Assembly (NCBI GenBank): GCA_947470895.1
Contig: CANIVF010000016.1
Coordinates: 1-64,000 of the forward strand
Direction: 5' to 3'
From: Bacteroidota bacterium
GTDB lineage: Bacteria > Bacteroidota > Bacteroidia > Cytophagales > Cyclobacteriaceae
Length of the DNA stretch: 64,000 nt
Program-made: the position numbers and the translations under genes
The notes under the pieces: generated by a model
Told to the model about the DNA's origin: nothing
Seen by the model: only the letters and a program-made list of their open reading frames with translations
The model's database searches: none
Part shown: positions 47,035 to 56,347 of the stretch, in pieces
Layout of the letters: every line of letters begins with the position of its first letter
How positions within the stretch are numbered: position 1 is the stretch's first letter

Positions 47035-47793
47035 ATGAGATTAAAAGGAAAAGTATTTATTGTTACAGGAGCTACGAGCGGTATTGGTAAGGCGATGGCT
47101 GAGCGATTTGTAAGTGAGGGTGCTGCGGTGATTTTGAGTGGTCGTGATGAGCAGAGGGGTAAAGACCTCGAAAAGCGCTTGACGGAGCTAGGCGGACAAG
47201 CGTTGTTTGTTGCGGGAGATGTGAGCCAGATAGATGCAAATGAAACACTGGTTAGGGAAGCTGTTCGACACTTTGGAAAATTGGATGGCATAGTTACTAA
47301 TGCCGGAAAGTTAGGTTTGGGATCTGTTACTGATATTTCATTCGGGGAATGGAATGAAACCATCAGCACCAACCTGAATGCGGTGTTTTATTTATGTCGA
47401 TTTGCCATTCCGGAAATGCAGAAGAGTGGCAAGGGAACCATTCTGGTAAACAGTTCAATTGCCGCTTTTAAAAGTTTTCCGAACCATGCAGCTTATTGTG
47501 CCAGCAAAGCCGCACTCATCGCCCTGGTGAAGGAAATGGCCCTGGACTACAGCCCGTATATTCGTGTCAATGCGATTTGCCCTGGCCCGGTGGATACTCC
47601 GTTGATCTGGGATTCCGCAAAAGCATTTGAACATCCGGAAAGTATTGTGCAACAAACGGCCAATAACACCTTGATGAAACGCCTTGGCAAACCTGAGGAC
47701 ATTGCCTCATTGGCGTTGTTTCTTGTTTCCGATGAAGCCTCGTGGATTACCGGATCTGCCTTTACGATTGATGGGGGAATTCTCACGAAATAA
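47035..47793 (+). CDS. short-chain dehydrogenase/reductase (FabG-like)
   Basis: A 252-residue classical SDR. The cofactor motif is TGATSGIG at residues 12-19, followed by the NAG motif (VTNAGKLG), catalytic Ser in VNSSIAAF, and YCASK with catalytic Tyr and Lys. The C-terminus SWITGSAFTIDGGILTK is usual. NADP(H)- or NAD(H)-dependent oxidoreduction of an unknown carbonyl or alcohol substrate; an Arg/Asp switch was not assessed. It is monocistronic. Confidence 0.92.
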   Translation: MRLKGKVFIVTGATSGIGKAMAERFVSEGAAVILSGRDEQRGKDLEKRLTELGGQALFVAGDVSQIDANETLVREAVRHFGKLDGIVTNAGKLGLGSVTDISFGEWNETISTNLNAVFYLCRFAIPEMQKSGKGTILVNSSIAAFKSFPNHAAYCASKAALIALVKEMALDYSPYIRVNAICPGPVDTPLIWDSAKAFEHPESIVQQTANNTLMKRLGKPEDIASLALFLVSDEASWITGSAFTIDGGILTK

Positions 47794-48019
47794 CAATTAT
47801 ACGAATCGTAAATGATGGAGAAGGCAGTCCTCTTAATTTAGAAATGGTGATTTAACCAGGAACTCTCAAAATTTCTCTTCGGTAAAAAAACACGCTCAGT
47901 TTTCACGTCCACCAAGGAAAGCATAATGAATCCAGGACATATGCCTTTTTTTTGGGTCTCTTAGGGCACCATAGACGACAACTGTACATTCTAAAATTAG
48001 GCCCCCATGTTGATGCTGA
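47794..48019. other. gene-poor stretch, nothing supported
   Basis: No frame, RNA motif or clear repeat is visible here. With the region to 48968 it forms about 1.1 kb without an intact gene; only the small pseudogene at 48020-48358 and the hairpin at 48853-48890 can be named. The segment 48450-48850 includes a purine-rich run but no supported feature. Confidence 0.5.
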
Positions 48020-48358
48020 TCAAACTGGTTGTTGGGGCTGGTCGCTTGACACGCCACCCGGATCACAGCCATGTTGATCTAATTTGATTTTTTTCAGGAA
48101 GAAAGCCAGTGCATTATTCCATGCAGAGCCTTTACTAGCGAGAGTCTTGAAATACCGATTTTGTTCGGGGTCAATCATCGCCTTTTTGGCGAGGATCACG
48201 GCCAGTTGAAAGCGAGTGCGTTGTGTGCGTTGCAAGGTGCTGCAGCCCGCCTGACTCATGTCGGGTTATCGGGCGATAACGGTCCCCGTTTTATATTTTT
48301 TGAATACCTGGTTTCCTATTTTTCCGCGTAGGCCCAGGATGTTGGATTCTATTTTCAT
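48020..48358 (-). pseudogene. small conserved Bacteroidota protein, broken by an in-frame TAA
   Basis: From ATG 48356-48358 the frame reads MKIESNILGLRGKIGNQVFK and then KYKTGTVIAR*PDMSQA, continuing RTRFQLAVILAKKAMIDPEQ and GSAWNNALAFFLKK to TAG at 48020. The pattern of a short basic opening, a TVIARYPDMS-like motif, a helical KxAMxDPEQxxYF segment and a NxALAFF end matches a family of small uncharacterised proteins I associate with Bacteroidota. The TAA at 48266-48268 stands where Tyr is expected. Function of the family is not known to me. Confidence 0.65.
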
Positions 48359-48852
48359 GGATTATCGTTTAGTCGTGTTGTTGACGCACTATGCTCGGCT
48401 TATCCTCGGAGTACTGTCGGGTATAGCCCGGATGAACAACGAAGGATGACCGGCTTAAGGGCGGCTGATGACCGTAAAAGTAGACGCTAGGATTCGAAGT
48501 TAGAGCGGAAAAAAGAGGAAGAAAGAGGAAAATTTAGGAAGAATGAAGAAGAGAAGAAGAATTATCCAAGAAGAAAAACAAAAGTGTTGAGGTTCTGGAG
48601 TAATAGTGCAAACACTTATGTTAAGGCATTAACTAACTAGCTGTATTAAGAGGCTAACGTACCCTAAGCAGAGATGAAACCTGAAAATTCAAAGAAGCCC
48701 AGCGCTGACGACACTTCATCGTTTTACTAAGAGTACATTCCTTGTCAGGACCCACTCAGGTGCTTAAACAAAAGGAGTGCAGTTCAAATCGTATGGAGTC
48801 ATTACGGATTGGTATTTATTTGGTAGAACAGGTAACCACTAAGCTCCTGAAC

Positions 48853-48890
48853 AAAGAAAGGTATATCCAAAGCGTATACCTTTCTTTTTT
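48853..48890 (+). terminator. orphan rho-independent terminator
   Basis: AAAGAAAGGTATA (48853-48865) is a perfect inverted match to TATACCTTTCTTT (48875-48887), followed by TTT on the plus strand. No plus-strand gene is visible in the preceding kilobase, so it ends either a read-through SDR transcript or an unrecognised RNA. On the minus strand it could serve brxA, 79 bp away. Confidence 0.7.
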
Positions 48891-48968
48891 AATTATCTGA
48901 AGATTGACACTATTTTCAAAATCCGTGGATTACCATCAATCACCTCCCTGGGGATGATCTAAACATGC

Positions 48969-49385
48969 TTAGCAGAACTCATCAAACACTTCCACCAAAT
49001 GCTCACCAATCATCTGAGCATTGCGGCCTTCAATGTGATGGCGCTCTACGAAATGAACCAGCTCACCATCTTTGAAAAGGGCAATGGCTGGCGATGATGG
49101 AGGATAGGGTAGCGTGTACTCACGTGCTTTAGCAACCGCCTCTTTATCCACACCGGCAAATACGGTGGTGAGATGATCCGGCTTTTTGCCGCTCTGCTGA
49201 AGCGCCCATTTGATACCCGGGCGTGCAGCACCGGCAGCGCAACCACAAACGGAGTTGATCACCAACAAGGTAGTTCCTTTGTGGTCTTTCAGTTCGCTAT
49301 CTACTGCTTCCGATGTTTTAAGTTCTTTAAAGCCAGCTACAGTCAGATCCTGGCGCATGGGGGCTACTAGTGGTTCTGGATACAT
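48969..49385 (-). CDS. bacilliredoxin, BrxA/BrxB (YphP/YqiW) family
   Basis: A 138-residue thioredoxin-fold protein with the CGC active site (SVCGCAAGAARPG near residue 55) in place of CxxC, followed by HLTTVFAGVDKEAVAKARE and a C-terminus with VHFVERHHIEGRNA. Members reduce bacillithiol mixed disulfides in low-GC Gram-positives and occur in Bacteroidota. Usual length. It is 69 bp downstream of the suf cluster on the same strand and may share its redox role. Confidence 0.93.
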   Translation of the reverse strand: MYPEPLVAPMRQDLTVAGFKELKTSEAVDSELKDHKGTTLLVINSVCGCAAGAARPGIKWALQQSGKKPDHLTTVFAGVDKEAVAKAREYTLPYPPSSPAIALFKDGELVHFVERHHIEGRNAQMIGEHLVEVFDEFC

Positions 49386-49454
49386 ATTTATTCAAAGTTT
49401 AAGATTCAAATTTTATACCTATTATAAAACAGATCTGTCCGCGACAGCGTTCAT

Positions 49455-49805
49455 TTACATAAATCCGAGTTCTAACTTGGCCACCTCGCTCATCATATCC
49501 TGTGAGTAAGGCGGATCAAACGTGAGTTCTACTTTTACGCTATTGATGCCTTCAATTTCTTTTACTTTTTGCTCTACTTCAACGGGTATCACTTCTGCGG
49601 ATGGGCAGGAGGGTGACGTTAGTGTCATCAATATAAAAACATTATTTACCGGAAACACACTAATCTCATAAATGAGACCTAACTCGTAAACATCCACCGG
49701 AATTTCCGGATCGTAAACGGTCTTAATCGCTTCAATTACTTTTTCACGCAAGTCACTCAGCGGTGCCTTGGTGGTGGGCTGGATATTTTGAGAGGTTTCG
49801 CTCAC
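49455..49805 (-). CDS. MIP18/DUF59-family SUF-associated protein (SufT-like)
   Basis: A 116-residue DUF59 protein, last gene of the suf operon. It has the family motif VYDPEIPVDVYELGLIYEIS, the conserved Cys in LTSPSCPSAEVIP, and FDPPYSQDMMSE at the end. Proteins of this family help mature Fe-S proteins. The start overlaps the sufE stop by four bases. Confidence 0.92.
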   Translation of the reverse strand: MSETSQNIQPTTKAPLSDLREKVIEAIKTVYDPEIPVDVYELGLIYEISVFPVNNVFILMTLTSPSCPSAEVIPVEVEQKVKEIEGINSVKVELTFDPPYSQDMMSEVAKLELGFM

Positions 49806-50239
49806 GATGTTATTTCCTTTTGAGTTTTAAATGCCAGCGCGTACAATTTCATCTGTTTGGTCATGGAGGCAAAGCCATTGGAACGCTGTGTGCCAATGAA
49901 TCGTTCCATGCCTATTTTATGCATGAAGTATAAGTCGGTGGTTAAGATATGCTCCGGACTTTGTCCATTAAAAATTCTCACCAATAAACTCACCAATCCT
50001 TTGGTGATAGCCGTGTTGCTGTCTGCTTCAAAGAAGATCTTATCATCTTCCATGCGGGCCGTCATCCATACTTTCGATTGGCAACCTTTTACGATGTTAT
50101 CTTCTGTCTTCAATGCTTCTTTCATTTCAGGAAGCTTCTGACCTAACTCCATTACGTAGAAGACCGTCATCTCCATGTCTCCGTCTAACAAAGAGAATTC
50201 GTTAATAATTTCATCTTGTATAAAGTTAATAGATTTCAC
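49802..50239 (-). CDS. sufE: SufE sulfur acceptor
   Basis: A 145-residue SufE protein that accepts persulfide sulfur from SufS and passes it to SufB. The active Cys is in NIVKGCQSKVWMTAR near residue 50, and the conserved GLVSLLVRIFNGQSPEHI stretch follows. It lies 28 bases after a 62-aa small gene that separates it from sufS. Confidence 0.95.
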   Translation of the reverse strand: MKSINFIQDEIINEFSLLDGDMEMTVFYVMELGQKLPEMKEALKTEDNIVKGCQSKVWMTARMEDDKIFFEADSNTAITKGLVSLLVRIFNGQSPEHILTTDLYFMHKIGMERFIGTQRSNGFASMTKQMKLYALAFKTQKEITS

Positions 50240-50267
50240 TATTTAAAGACTGTTAATTCAAGCTTTG

Positions 50268-50456
50268 CTATGCGTTTTCATGTTCTGCTACTAATCGTAT
50301 TTCTTCTTCCAGTTTAAGAATTGCTCGCGAGTTTTCAGCCGTTTGAAGATGTAGTTTAAATATCTCGGTTTTCATGTCAGCAACCTCTTCGATGAGTTTA
50401 TCCTGACGTTTTACCATCTCGGCAAGCAATTCTCGAATCTTATCTTCGTTTTTCAT
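50268..50456 (-). CDS. 62-aa coiled-coil-like protein inside the suf operon
   Basis: A short, charged, entirely helical protein, starting MKNEDKIRELLAEMVKRQDK and continuing with heptad-like IEEVADMKTEIFKLHLQTAE. It lies 11 bp after sufS and 28 bp before sufE, all on one strand, so it is expressed with the Fe-S genes. No motif for metal or sulfur (no Cys at all). I do not recognise the family; similar small coiled-coil proteins occur in many operons. A SUF-related role rests on position only. Confidence 0.6.
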   Translation of the reverse strand: MKNEDKIRELLAEMVKRQDKLIEEVADMKTEIFKLHLQTAENSRAILKLEEEIRLVAEHENA

Positions 50457-50467
50457 GCCCGGTCGGT

Positions 50468-51709
50468 TTATTGTTTCATGAATTTAATAATTCTTTCCAC
50501 TCCCTCCGCTAACTGATCTATTTCTTCTTTCGTGTTGTATACTGAAAACGAAGCACGCACTGTTCCTTCAATACCAAAGCGATCCATTAATGGCTGAGTA
50601 CAATGATGTCCGGTGCGAACGGCAATGCCACGGGTATCCAGCATCTGGCCAATGTCAAAATGATGAATGCCATCAATCATAAAAGATTGAACACTTACTT
50701 TTTTATCAGCTGTTCCAATCAGCTTAACGTGTGCAATGGCGGATAGCTTCTTGACGGTATAACTCAATAACTCATTTTCGTGAGCCGCTATATTTTCTTT
50801 TCCTAGTTCATTGATGAATTGAATGGCTTCATTCAGTGCAACCACATCTGCGATGTTGGGCGTGCCTGCTTCAAACTTATAGGGAAGGTCGTTGTAAGTC
50901 GTTTTGGTAAACGTTACGTCTTTAATCATTTCCCCACCACCCATGTAAGGAGGCATCTTTTCGAGCAGTGCTTTCTTTCCGTACAAAATGCCGGTTCCGG
51001 TTGGGCCATACATTTTGTGCGAACTGATGCAGTAGAAGTCGCAATCTAGTTCCTGAACATCAATTGGTAAGTGTGCAGAAGCCTGAGCTCCATCAATCAA
51101 AACAACCGCTCCAACGGTATGGGCTACGTCAATAATTTCTTTTATTGGATTGATTGTGCCAAGACTATTTGAAGCATGATTAACAGCAACGATTTTCGTT
51201 TTTACGGATAGCAGTTTATGAAAGGCATCTAAATCAATTTCGCCAATATCCGTTACCGGAATAACCTTCAGAGTAGCTTTTTTCTCCTCGCAGATCATCT
51301 GCCACGGCACAATGTTGGAGTGATGCTCAAGAACAGAGATGATCACTTCATCGCCTTCATTGAGAAACGCTCTTCCGTAGGAGGAAGCAACCAAATTGAT
51401 GCTTTCTGTTACACCCCGGGTAAAGATGATTTCCTCCACATGCTTGGCGCTGATGAACTGCTGCATGGCATGGCGTGTTTGCTCGTAAGCTTTGGTAGCT
51501 CTTTCCGCGAGAGTATGAATGCCGCGATGGATGTTCGCATTGTCTCTCTCGTAATACTTCGTCAAGGCATCAATCACCCGTTTTGGTTTTTGATTCGTGG
51601 CTGCGTTGTCGAGATAGATTAATGGTTTGCCATTCGCCTGTTGGTTCAAAACCGGAAACTGTGTCCTGATCTTTTCGATGTCCAATCGGTTGATGGCTAC
51701 AGCGTTCAT
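50468..51709 (-). CDS. sufS: cysteine desulfurase SufS
   Basis: A 413-residue class V PLP enzyme that takes sulfur from cysteine. Marks are YLDNAATNQKPKRVIDAL, RGIHTLAERAT, the PLP-lysine in SSHKMYGPTGTGILYG (near residue 230), and the active Cys in VRTGHHCTQPLMDRFG near residue 365, with the short group II loop. It follows sufD by two bases. Confidence 0.97.
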   Translation of the reverse strand: MNAVAINRLDIEKIRTQFPVLNQQANGKPLIYLDNAATNQKPKRVIDALTKYYERDNANIHRGIHTLAERATKAYEQTRHAMQQFISAKHVEEIIFTRGVTESINLVASSYGRAFLNEGDEVIISVLEHHSNIVPWQMICEEKKATLKVIPVTDIGEIDLDAFHKLLSVKTKIVAVNHASNSLGTINPIKEIIDVAHTVGAVVLIDGAQASAHLPIDVQELDCDFYCISSHKMYGPTGTGILYGKKALLEKMPPYMGGGEMIKDVTFTKTTYNDLPYKFEAGTPNIADVVALNEAIQFINELGKENIAAHENELLSYTVKKLSAIAHVKLIGTADKKVSVQSFMIDGIHHFDIGQMLDTRGIAVRTGHHCTQPLMDRFGIEGTVRASFSVYNTKEEIDQLAEGVERIIKFMKQ

Positions 51710-51711
51710 GA

Positions 51712-53028
51712 TTAAAAATTATTATGAAGTCGTTCGGCAATCAGAATGTCCAGGTACGATTTCAATGTTTCGTTTTGAATAGGAGCCAGGACCTCGCTTG
51801 CGAAAGCGTATAACAACATGGCCTTTGCAAGGGTTGCTGAAATTCCGCGTGAGCGTAAATAGAACAAAGCTTCTTCATCCAATTGTCCGGATGTGCATCC
51901 GTGTGAGCATTTCACATCATCGGCCCAAATCTCTAACTGAGGTTTGGTGTTGACAGTTGATGTTTCAGAAACCAGGATGTTACGGTTTGATTGAAAGGCA
52001 TTGGTTTTCTGAGCATGTGGACGTACAAAGATTTTACCGTTGAATACACCTTTCGAGTTGCCATCCATAATTCCTTTATATATTTCATTGCTGAAGGAAT
52101 TAGGCTTCTGGTGATCAACTACAGTATGATTATCCGCCAGTGTATTTCCATTGACCAAATACAATCCGTAGAAATGTGATTCGCAATGTTCTCCATCGAT
52201 GATGATGCTAAGATTGTTACGCACCCATTGTCCGTTAAGCGTAAGCGTAAACGTATTCAACAAACTATTATCCGATTGATGAATAATGGTATTCGCGACC
52301 TGATAACTCTTCCCGACATCGTTTTGAACTTTGCAATATTCCAAATGCGATTTCTCTTTTACAATCCACTCTTCCGAGAAATTGTGAAACACGGGATTGG
52401 AACCAACCGAATCAAATTTTTCAACCACACTGAGTTGACTTCCTTTTTCCAGAATACCTAAAATCTTAGTCTGGCTGATCACCTGATTTTCTCCAGCATC
52501 ATTAAAATGCAAAATGAAAATAGGTTTGCTTACGTTGGTATTTTCAGGAACATGAATGAATAATCCATTCTGCCAGAAGGCAGCGTTCATCGCAGCAAAA
52601 GGATCACTTTCAGGAGTCAGTACTTTATCTAAATAGATTGCAATAGTAGCGCTATCCGATTTGAATGCTTCGCTCAGTGTTTTGATTTTTACTTCAGTAT
52701 CAGGACTGATGATTTTGGAAAGTGATGCGGAGTAATTACCATTGACAAATACCAGGATATTTGCATCCAGGTTTGGAATCAGAAATTCATCGATCGTGTT
52801 GATGGATGAAGTTGTTGCCTTAATATCCCAGTTGAAATTTTTCTCTAAGTTTTTTGTGATGGGAGTGAAGCGATATTCTTCCTGTTTTGTTCCGGGTAAC
52901 CCTGTTTTCTCGAAGAAAGCAAAGGCGCTTTTGCGATGATCGTTCGCTACATCAAATTTACTTTGATGGAAAGCTTCAGCGATTTCGTTTTTGATATCTC
53001 GGGTAACGGTCGTACTCATATCAGGCAA
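51712..53028 (-). CDS. sufD: Fe-S assembly scaffold protein SufD
   Basis: A 438-residue beta-helix protein of the SufBC2D complex. Family segments are NGLFIHVPENTNVSKPIFIL, CESHFYGLYLVNGNTLADNH, HAQKTNAFQSNRNILVSE and the closing SHGCTSGQLDEEALFYLRSR. The start overlaps the sufC stop by eight bases. SufD lacks ATPase motifs, as expected. Confidence 0.96.
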   Translation of the reverse strand: MPDMSTTVTRDIKNEIAEAFHQSKFDVANDHRKSAFAFFEKTGLPGTKQEEYRFTPITKNLEKNFNWDIKATTSSINTIDEFLIPNLDANILVFVNGNYSASLSKIISPDTEVKIKTLSEAFKSDSATIAIYLDKVLTPESDPFAAMNAAFWQNGLFIHVPENTNVSKPIFILHFNDAGENQVISQTKILGILEKGSQLSVVEKFDSVGSNPVFHNFSEEWIVKEKSHLEYCKVQNDVGKSYQVANTIIHQSDNSLLNTFTLTLNGQWVRNNLSIIIDGEHCESHFYGLYLVNGNTLADNHTVVDHQKPNSFSNEIYKGIMDGNSKGVFNGKIFVRPHAQKTNAFQSNRNILVSETSTVNTKPQLEIWADDVKCSHGCTSGQLDEEALFYLRSRGISATLAKAMLLYAFASEVLAPIQNETLKSYLDILIAERLHNNF

Positions 53029-53776
53029 CAGCTACTTCGTTTTTAATCCAGTCGTAACCTTTGGCCTCTAGCTCAAGGGCCAGTTCTTTGCCACCTGATT
53101 TTACAATCTTTCCTTTATAGAGCACATGAACATAATCAGGTACGATGTAATCCAACAAACGCTGATAGTGTGTGACTATAATCGTTGCGTTGTTCTTATT
53201 GCGAAGTTTATTTACCCCATTCGCTACAATGCGAAGCGCGTCAATATCCAATCCTGAATCAGTTTCATCTAAAATCGACAACTTCGGTTCAAGCATCGCC
53301 ATCTGAAATATTTCATTGCGTTTCTTTTCACCACCAGAAAATCCTTCGTTAAGAGAACGGCTTAGCAATGATTGATCAATTTCAACCAACTTCATTTTTT
53401 CTTTCATCAGTTGAAGAAAAGAAACGGCATCCAATGCCTGAAGTCCGCGGTATTCACGAATCTCATTTAATGCAGTCTTCATAAAATTGATCGTGCTCAC
53501 ACCGGGAATTTCTATAGGATATTGAAACGCCATGAAGATGCCCTCACGTGCGCGATCTTCCGGTTCTAATTCTAAAAGATTTTTACCAAGGAACTCAACT
53601 TCACCACCGGTTACTTCATATTCTTCTCTTCCGGATAATACTGAGGCAAGGGTACTCTTGCCGGATCCATTGGGTCCCATGATGGCGTGTACTTCACCGG
53701 CCTTCACGTTCAGATCTATTCCGTTGAGGATTTGTTTCTCACCAACCTTTGCCTGCAGATTCTTTATCGTTAACAT
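53021..53776 (-). CDS. sufC: Fe-S assembly ATPase SufC
   Basis: A 251-residue ABC-type ATPase. Walker A is GPNGSGKSTLASVLSG, the signature is the SufC-specific FSGGEKKRNEIFQM, Walker B is LSILDETDSGLDIDAL and the H-loop is TIIVTHYQRLLDYI. It drives conformational change in SufB-SufD during cluster assembly. It lies 24 bp after sufB. Confidence 0.97.
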   Translation of the reverse strand: MLTIKNLQAKVGEKQILNGIDLNVKAGEVHAIMGPNGSGKSTLASVLSGREEYEVTGGEVEFLGKNLLELEPEDRAREGIFMAFQYPIEIPGVSTINFMKTALNEIREYRGLQALDAVSFLQLMKEKMKLVEIDQSLLSRSLNEGFSGGEKKRNEIFQMAMLEPKLSILDETDSGLDIDALRIVANGVNKLRNKNNATIIVTHYQRLLDYIVPDYVHVLYKGKIVKSGGKELALELEAKGYDWIKNEVAVA

Positions 53777-53800
53777 CTATATAAAATTCAAAGTTTGAGG

Positions 53801-55246
<1,446 letters not shown>

Positions 55247-55279
55247 TGTGGTCTATTTAGACTAAATTCAAATAATGTT

Positions 55280-55287
55280 CAAAAGTA
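55280..55287 (-). promoter_or_regulatory. putative suf operon -7 promoter box TACTTTTG
   Basis: Exact match to TAnnTTTG on the minus strand, 34 bp before the sufB ATG. A TTTG lies close upstream, but the spacing for a -33 element is not ideal. Confidence 0.4.
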
Positions 55288-55331
55288 CAACAAAAGTGGG
55301 TGTTTAAGGTTCTGAAAACCCTGAATTTTCT

Positions 55332-55799
55332 TTATTGGGACAGTTTTAGGTTACGATCGAGGCTCTCTTCCAACGAGATCATGGTTTCAGTTCGCTCGAT
55401 TCCTTCAACCTGTTGCATTTTATCATGTAAAACCTCTTTCAGATGATTGGTATCGCGGCAATGAATTTTCACAAACATGGAATAATTGCCAGTGGTATAG
55501 TGGATGTTTGTGATCTCCGGAATGTTGCGGAGTTTGGACAATACCATGTCGTATAAAGCGCTTTTTTCGAGATAGATGCCAATGAAAGCCGTGATGTCGT
55601 AACCCAACTTGGCGTAATTGATTCGCAGAGTTGTTTTCTCCAGAATACCAGCATCTTCCATCTTATTCATTCGTACGTGTACGGTTCCCTGCGAAACATT
55701 GACCTTTCTGGCGACTTCGGTATAAGGTCTTTTCGCGTCCTGCATGAGAATTTCGAGGATTCTTAGATCGGTATTGTCAATTTCAAAATTTCGGCCCAT
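55332..55799 (-). CDS. Lrp/AsnC-family transcriptional regulator
   Basis: A 155-residue regulator. The N-terminal winged helix-turn-helix is IDNTDLRILEILMQDAKRPY...EVARKVNVSQGTVHVRMNKM, and the C-terminal alpha/beta RAM domain (about 70-145) has GIYLEKSALYDMVLSKLRNI and MFVKIHCRDTNHLKEVLH, where an amino-acid effector would bind. Its own promoter box (TATTTTTG, 55818-55825) suggests a separate transcript from suf, 85 bp away. Whether it controls suf is unknown. Confidence 0.93.
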   Translation of the reverse strand: MGRNFEIDNTDLRILEILMQDAKRPYTEVARKVNVSQGTVHVRMNKMEDAGILEKTTLRINYAKLGYDITAFIGIYLEKSALYDMVLSKLRNIPEITNIHYTTGNYSMFVKIHCRDTNHLKEVLHDKMQQVEGIERTETMISLEESLDRNLKLSQ

Positions 55800-55817
55800 T
55801 TTGCTTAATTATTTTTT

Positions 55818-55825
55818 CAAAAATA
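55818..55825 (-). promoter_or_regulatory. putative promoter box TATTTTTG for the Lrp-family gene
   Basis: Exact TAnnTTTG match on the minus strand, 19 bp before the ATG. The surrounding sequence is A/T-rich, so chance matches are likely; low weight. Confidence 0.3.
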
Positions 55826-55922
55826 TTAATAAAGTGGAAGTTTTGTTAAATATTACATAATTATTTTAGTCATTCCTTGACATATATCAGCATCAATCGT
55901 TTCTTTGATAAATAATTTATAA

Positions 55923-56040
55923 TGTAGGGATTTGAAATAGGCAGACAAGCCCTCCGATCTCGGGGGTGGAGATAACAGGACAAATTTCGGGTAACACCGT
56001 AACTAACTGCTCCGTGGAGGTTCGAGACCTTCCTCTACAG
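55923..56040 (+). ncRNA. type II tRNA-like RNA with enlarged variable region, copy 1 (118 nt)
   Basis: Acceptor arms TGTAGGG and CTCTACA pair over 7 bp (one G-U). A Leu/Ser-like D arm follows (TTG AAATAGGCAGA CAA), then an anticodon-arm equivalent CCCTC-CGATCTC-GGGGG, and a T arm GGAGG-TTCGAGA-CCTTC. The region between anticodon arm and T arm is about 50 nt, framed by a stem GGAG/CTCC; a normal type II arm has 11-23 nt. The anticodon position reads ATC, with G where U33 should be, so normal decoding is doubtful. No CCA encoded. Confidence 0.6.
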
Positions 56041-56067
56041 CGATCGTAAAACGTTCTTCATCAATAT

Positions 56068-56214
56068 TGTAGGGTGTTGAAATTGGCAGACAAGCCCTCC
56101 TGTCTCGGGGGTGAGGAGCAAAGGATAAACGCTAGGTAATGGGTTGACCACTAAAATGTTTTCTTATGCCTTGCAGCTAACTTCCTCGTGAAGGTTCGAG
56201 CCCTTCCTCTACAG
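56068..56214 (+). ncRNA. type II tRNA-like RNA with enlarged variable region, copy 2 (147 nt)
   Basis: Same acceptor stem, D arm (TTG AAATTGGCAGA CAA) and T arm (GAAGG-TTCGAGC-CCTTC, fully paired) as copy 1. The anticodon-arm equivalent is CCCTC-CTGTCTC-GGGGG: U33 is present and the triplet is GTC. The enlarged region is about 80 nt and opens and closes with GAGG/CCTC, which replaces GGAG/CTCC of copy 1 by compensatory changes. The 3' neighbour of the acceptor is G, and C38 and the GTC triplet match tRNA-Asp identity elements on a Leu-like body. A terminator follows immediately. Confidence 0.6.
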
Positions 56215-56215
56215 C

Positions 56216-56250
56216 AAAGCCTCATTTGGGAAACCTGATGAGGCTTTTTT
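56216..56250 (+). terminator. rho-independent terminator after the tRNA-like pair
   Basis: AAAGCCTCAT (56216-56225) is a perfect 10-bp inverted match to ATGAGGCTTT (56238-56247), followed by TTT. It starts two bases after copy 2, so the pair is transcribed on the plus strand as one unit. Confidence 0.9.
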
Positions 56251-56347
56251 ATGCCAGAAGTCTTTGTTGTAAAGCAGGTATTTAGAAGAACAAACGATTG
56301 CTTTGCGCCTCAATTTTGCCCTACTTGAGGTTTTAAAATCACTTCTT

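Noticed and set aside
47794-48968. Insertion sequence remnant in the gene-poor stretch
   Set aside because: No transposase fragment, terminal inverted repeats or target duplication could be seen.
55923-56214. tRNA-Leu genes with group I introns
   Set aside because: The extra sequence is 30-60 nt, far below a group I intron, and it lies in the variable region, not in the anticodon loop.
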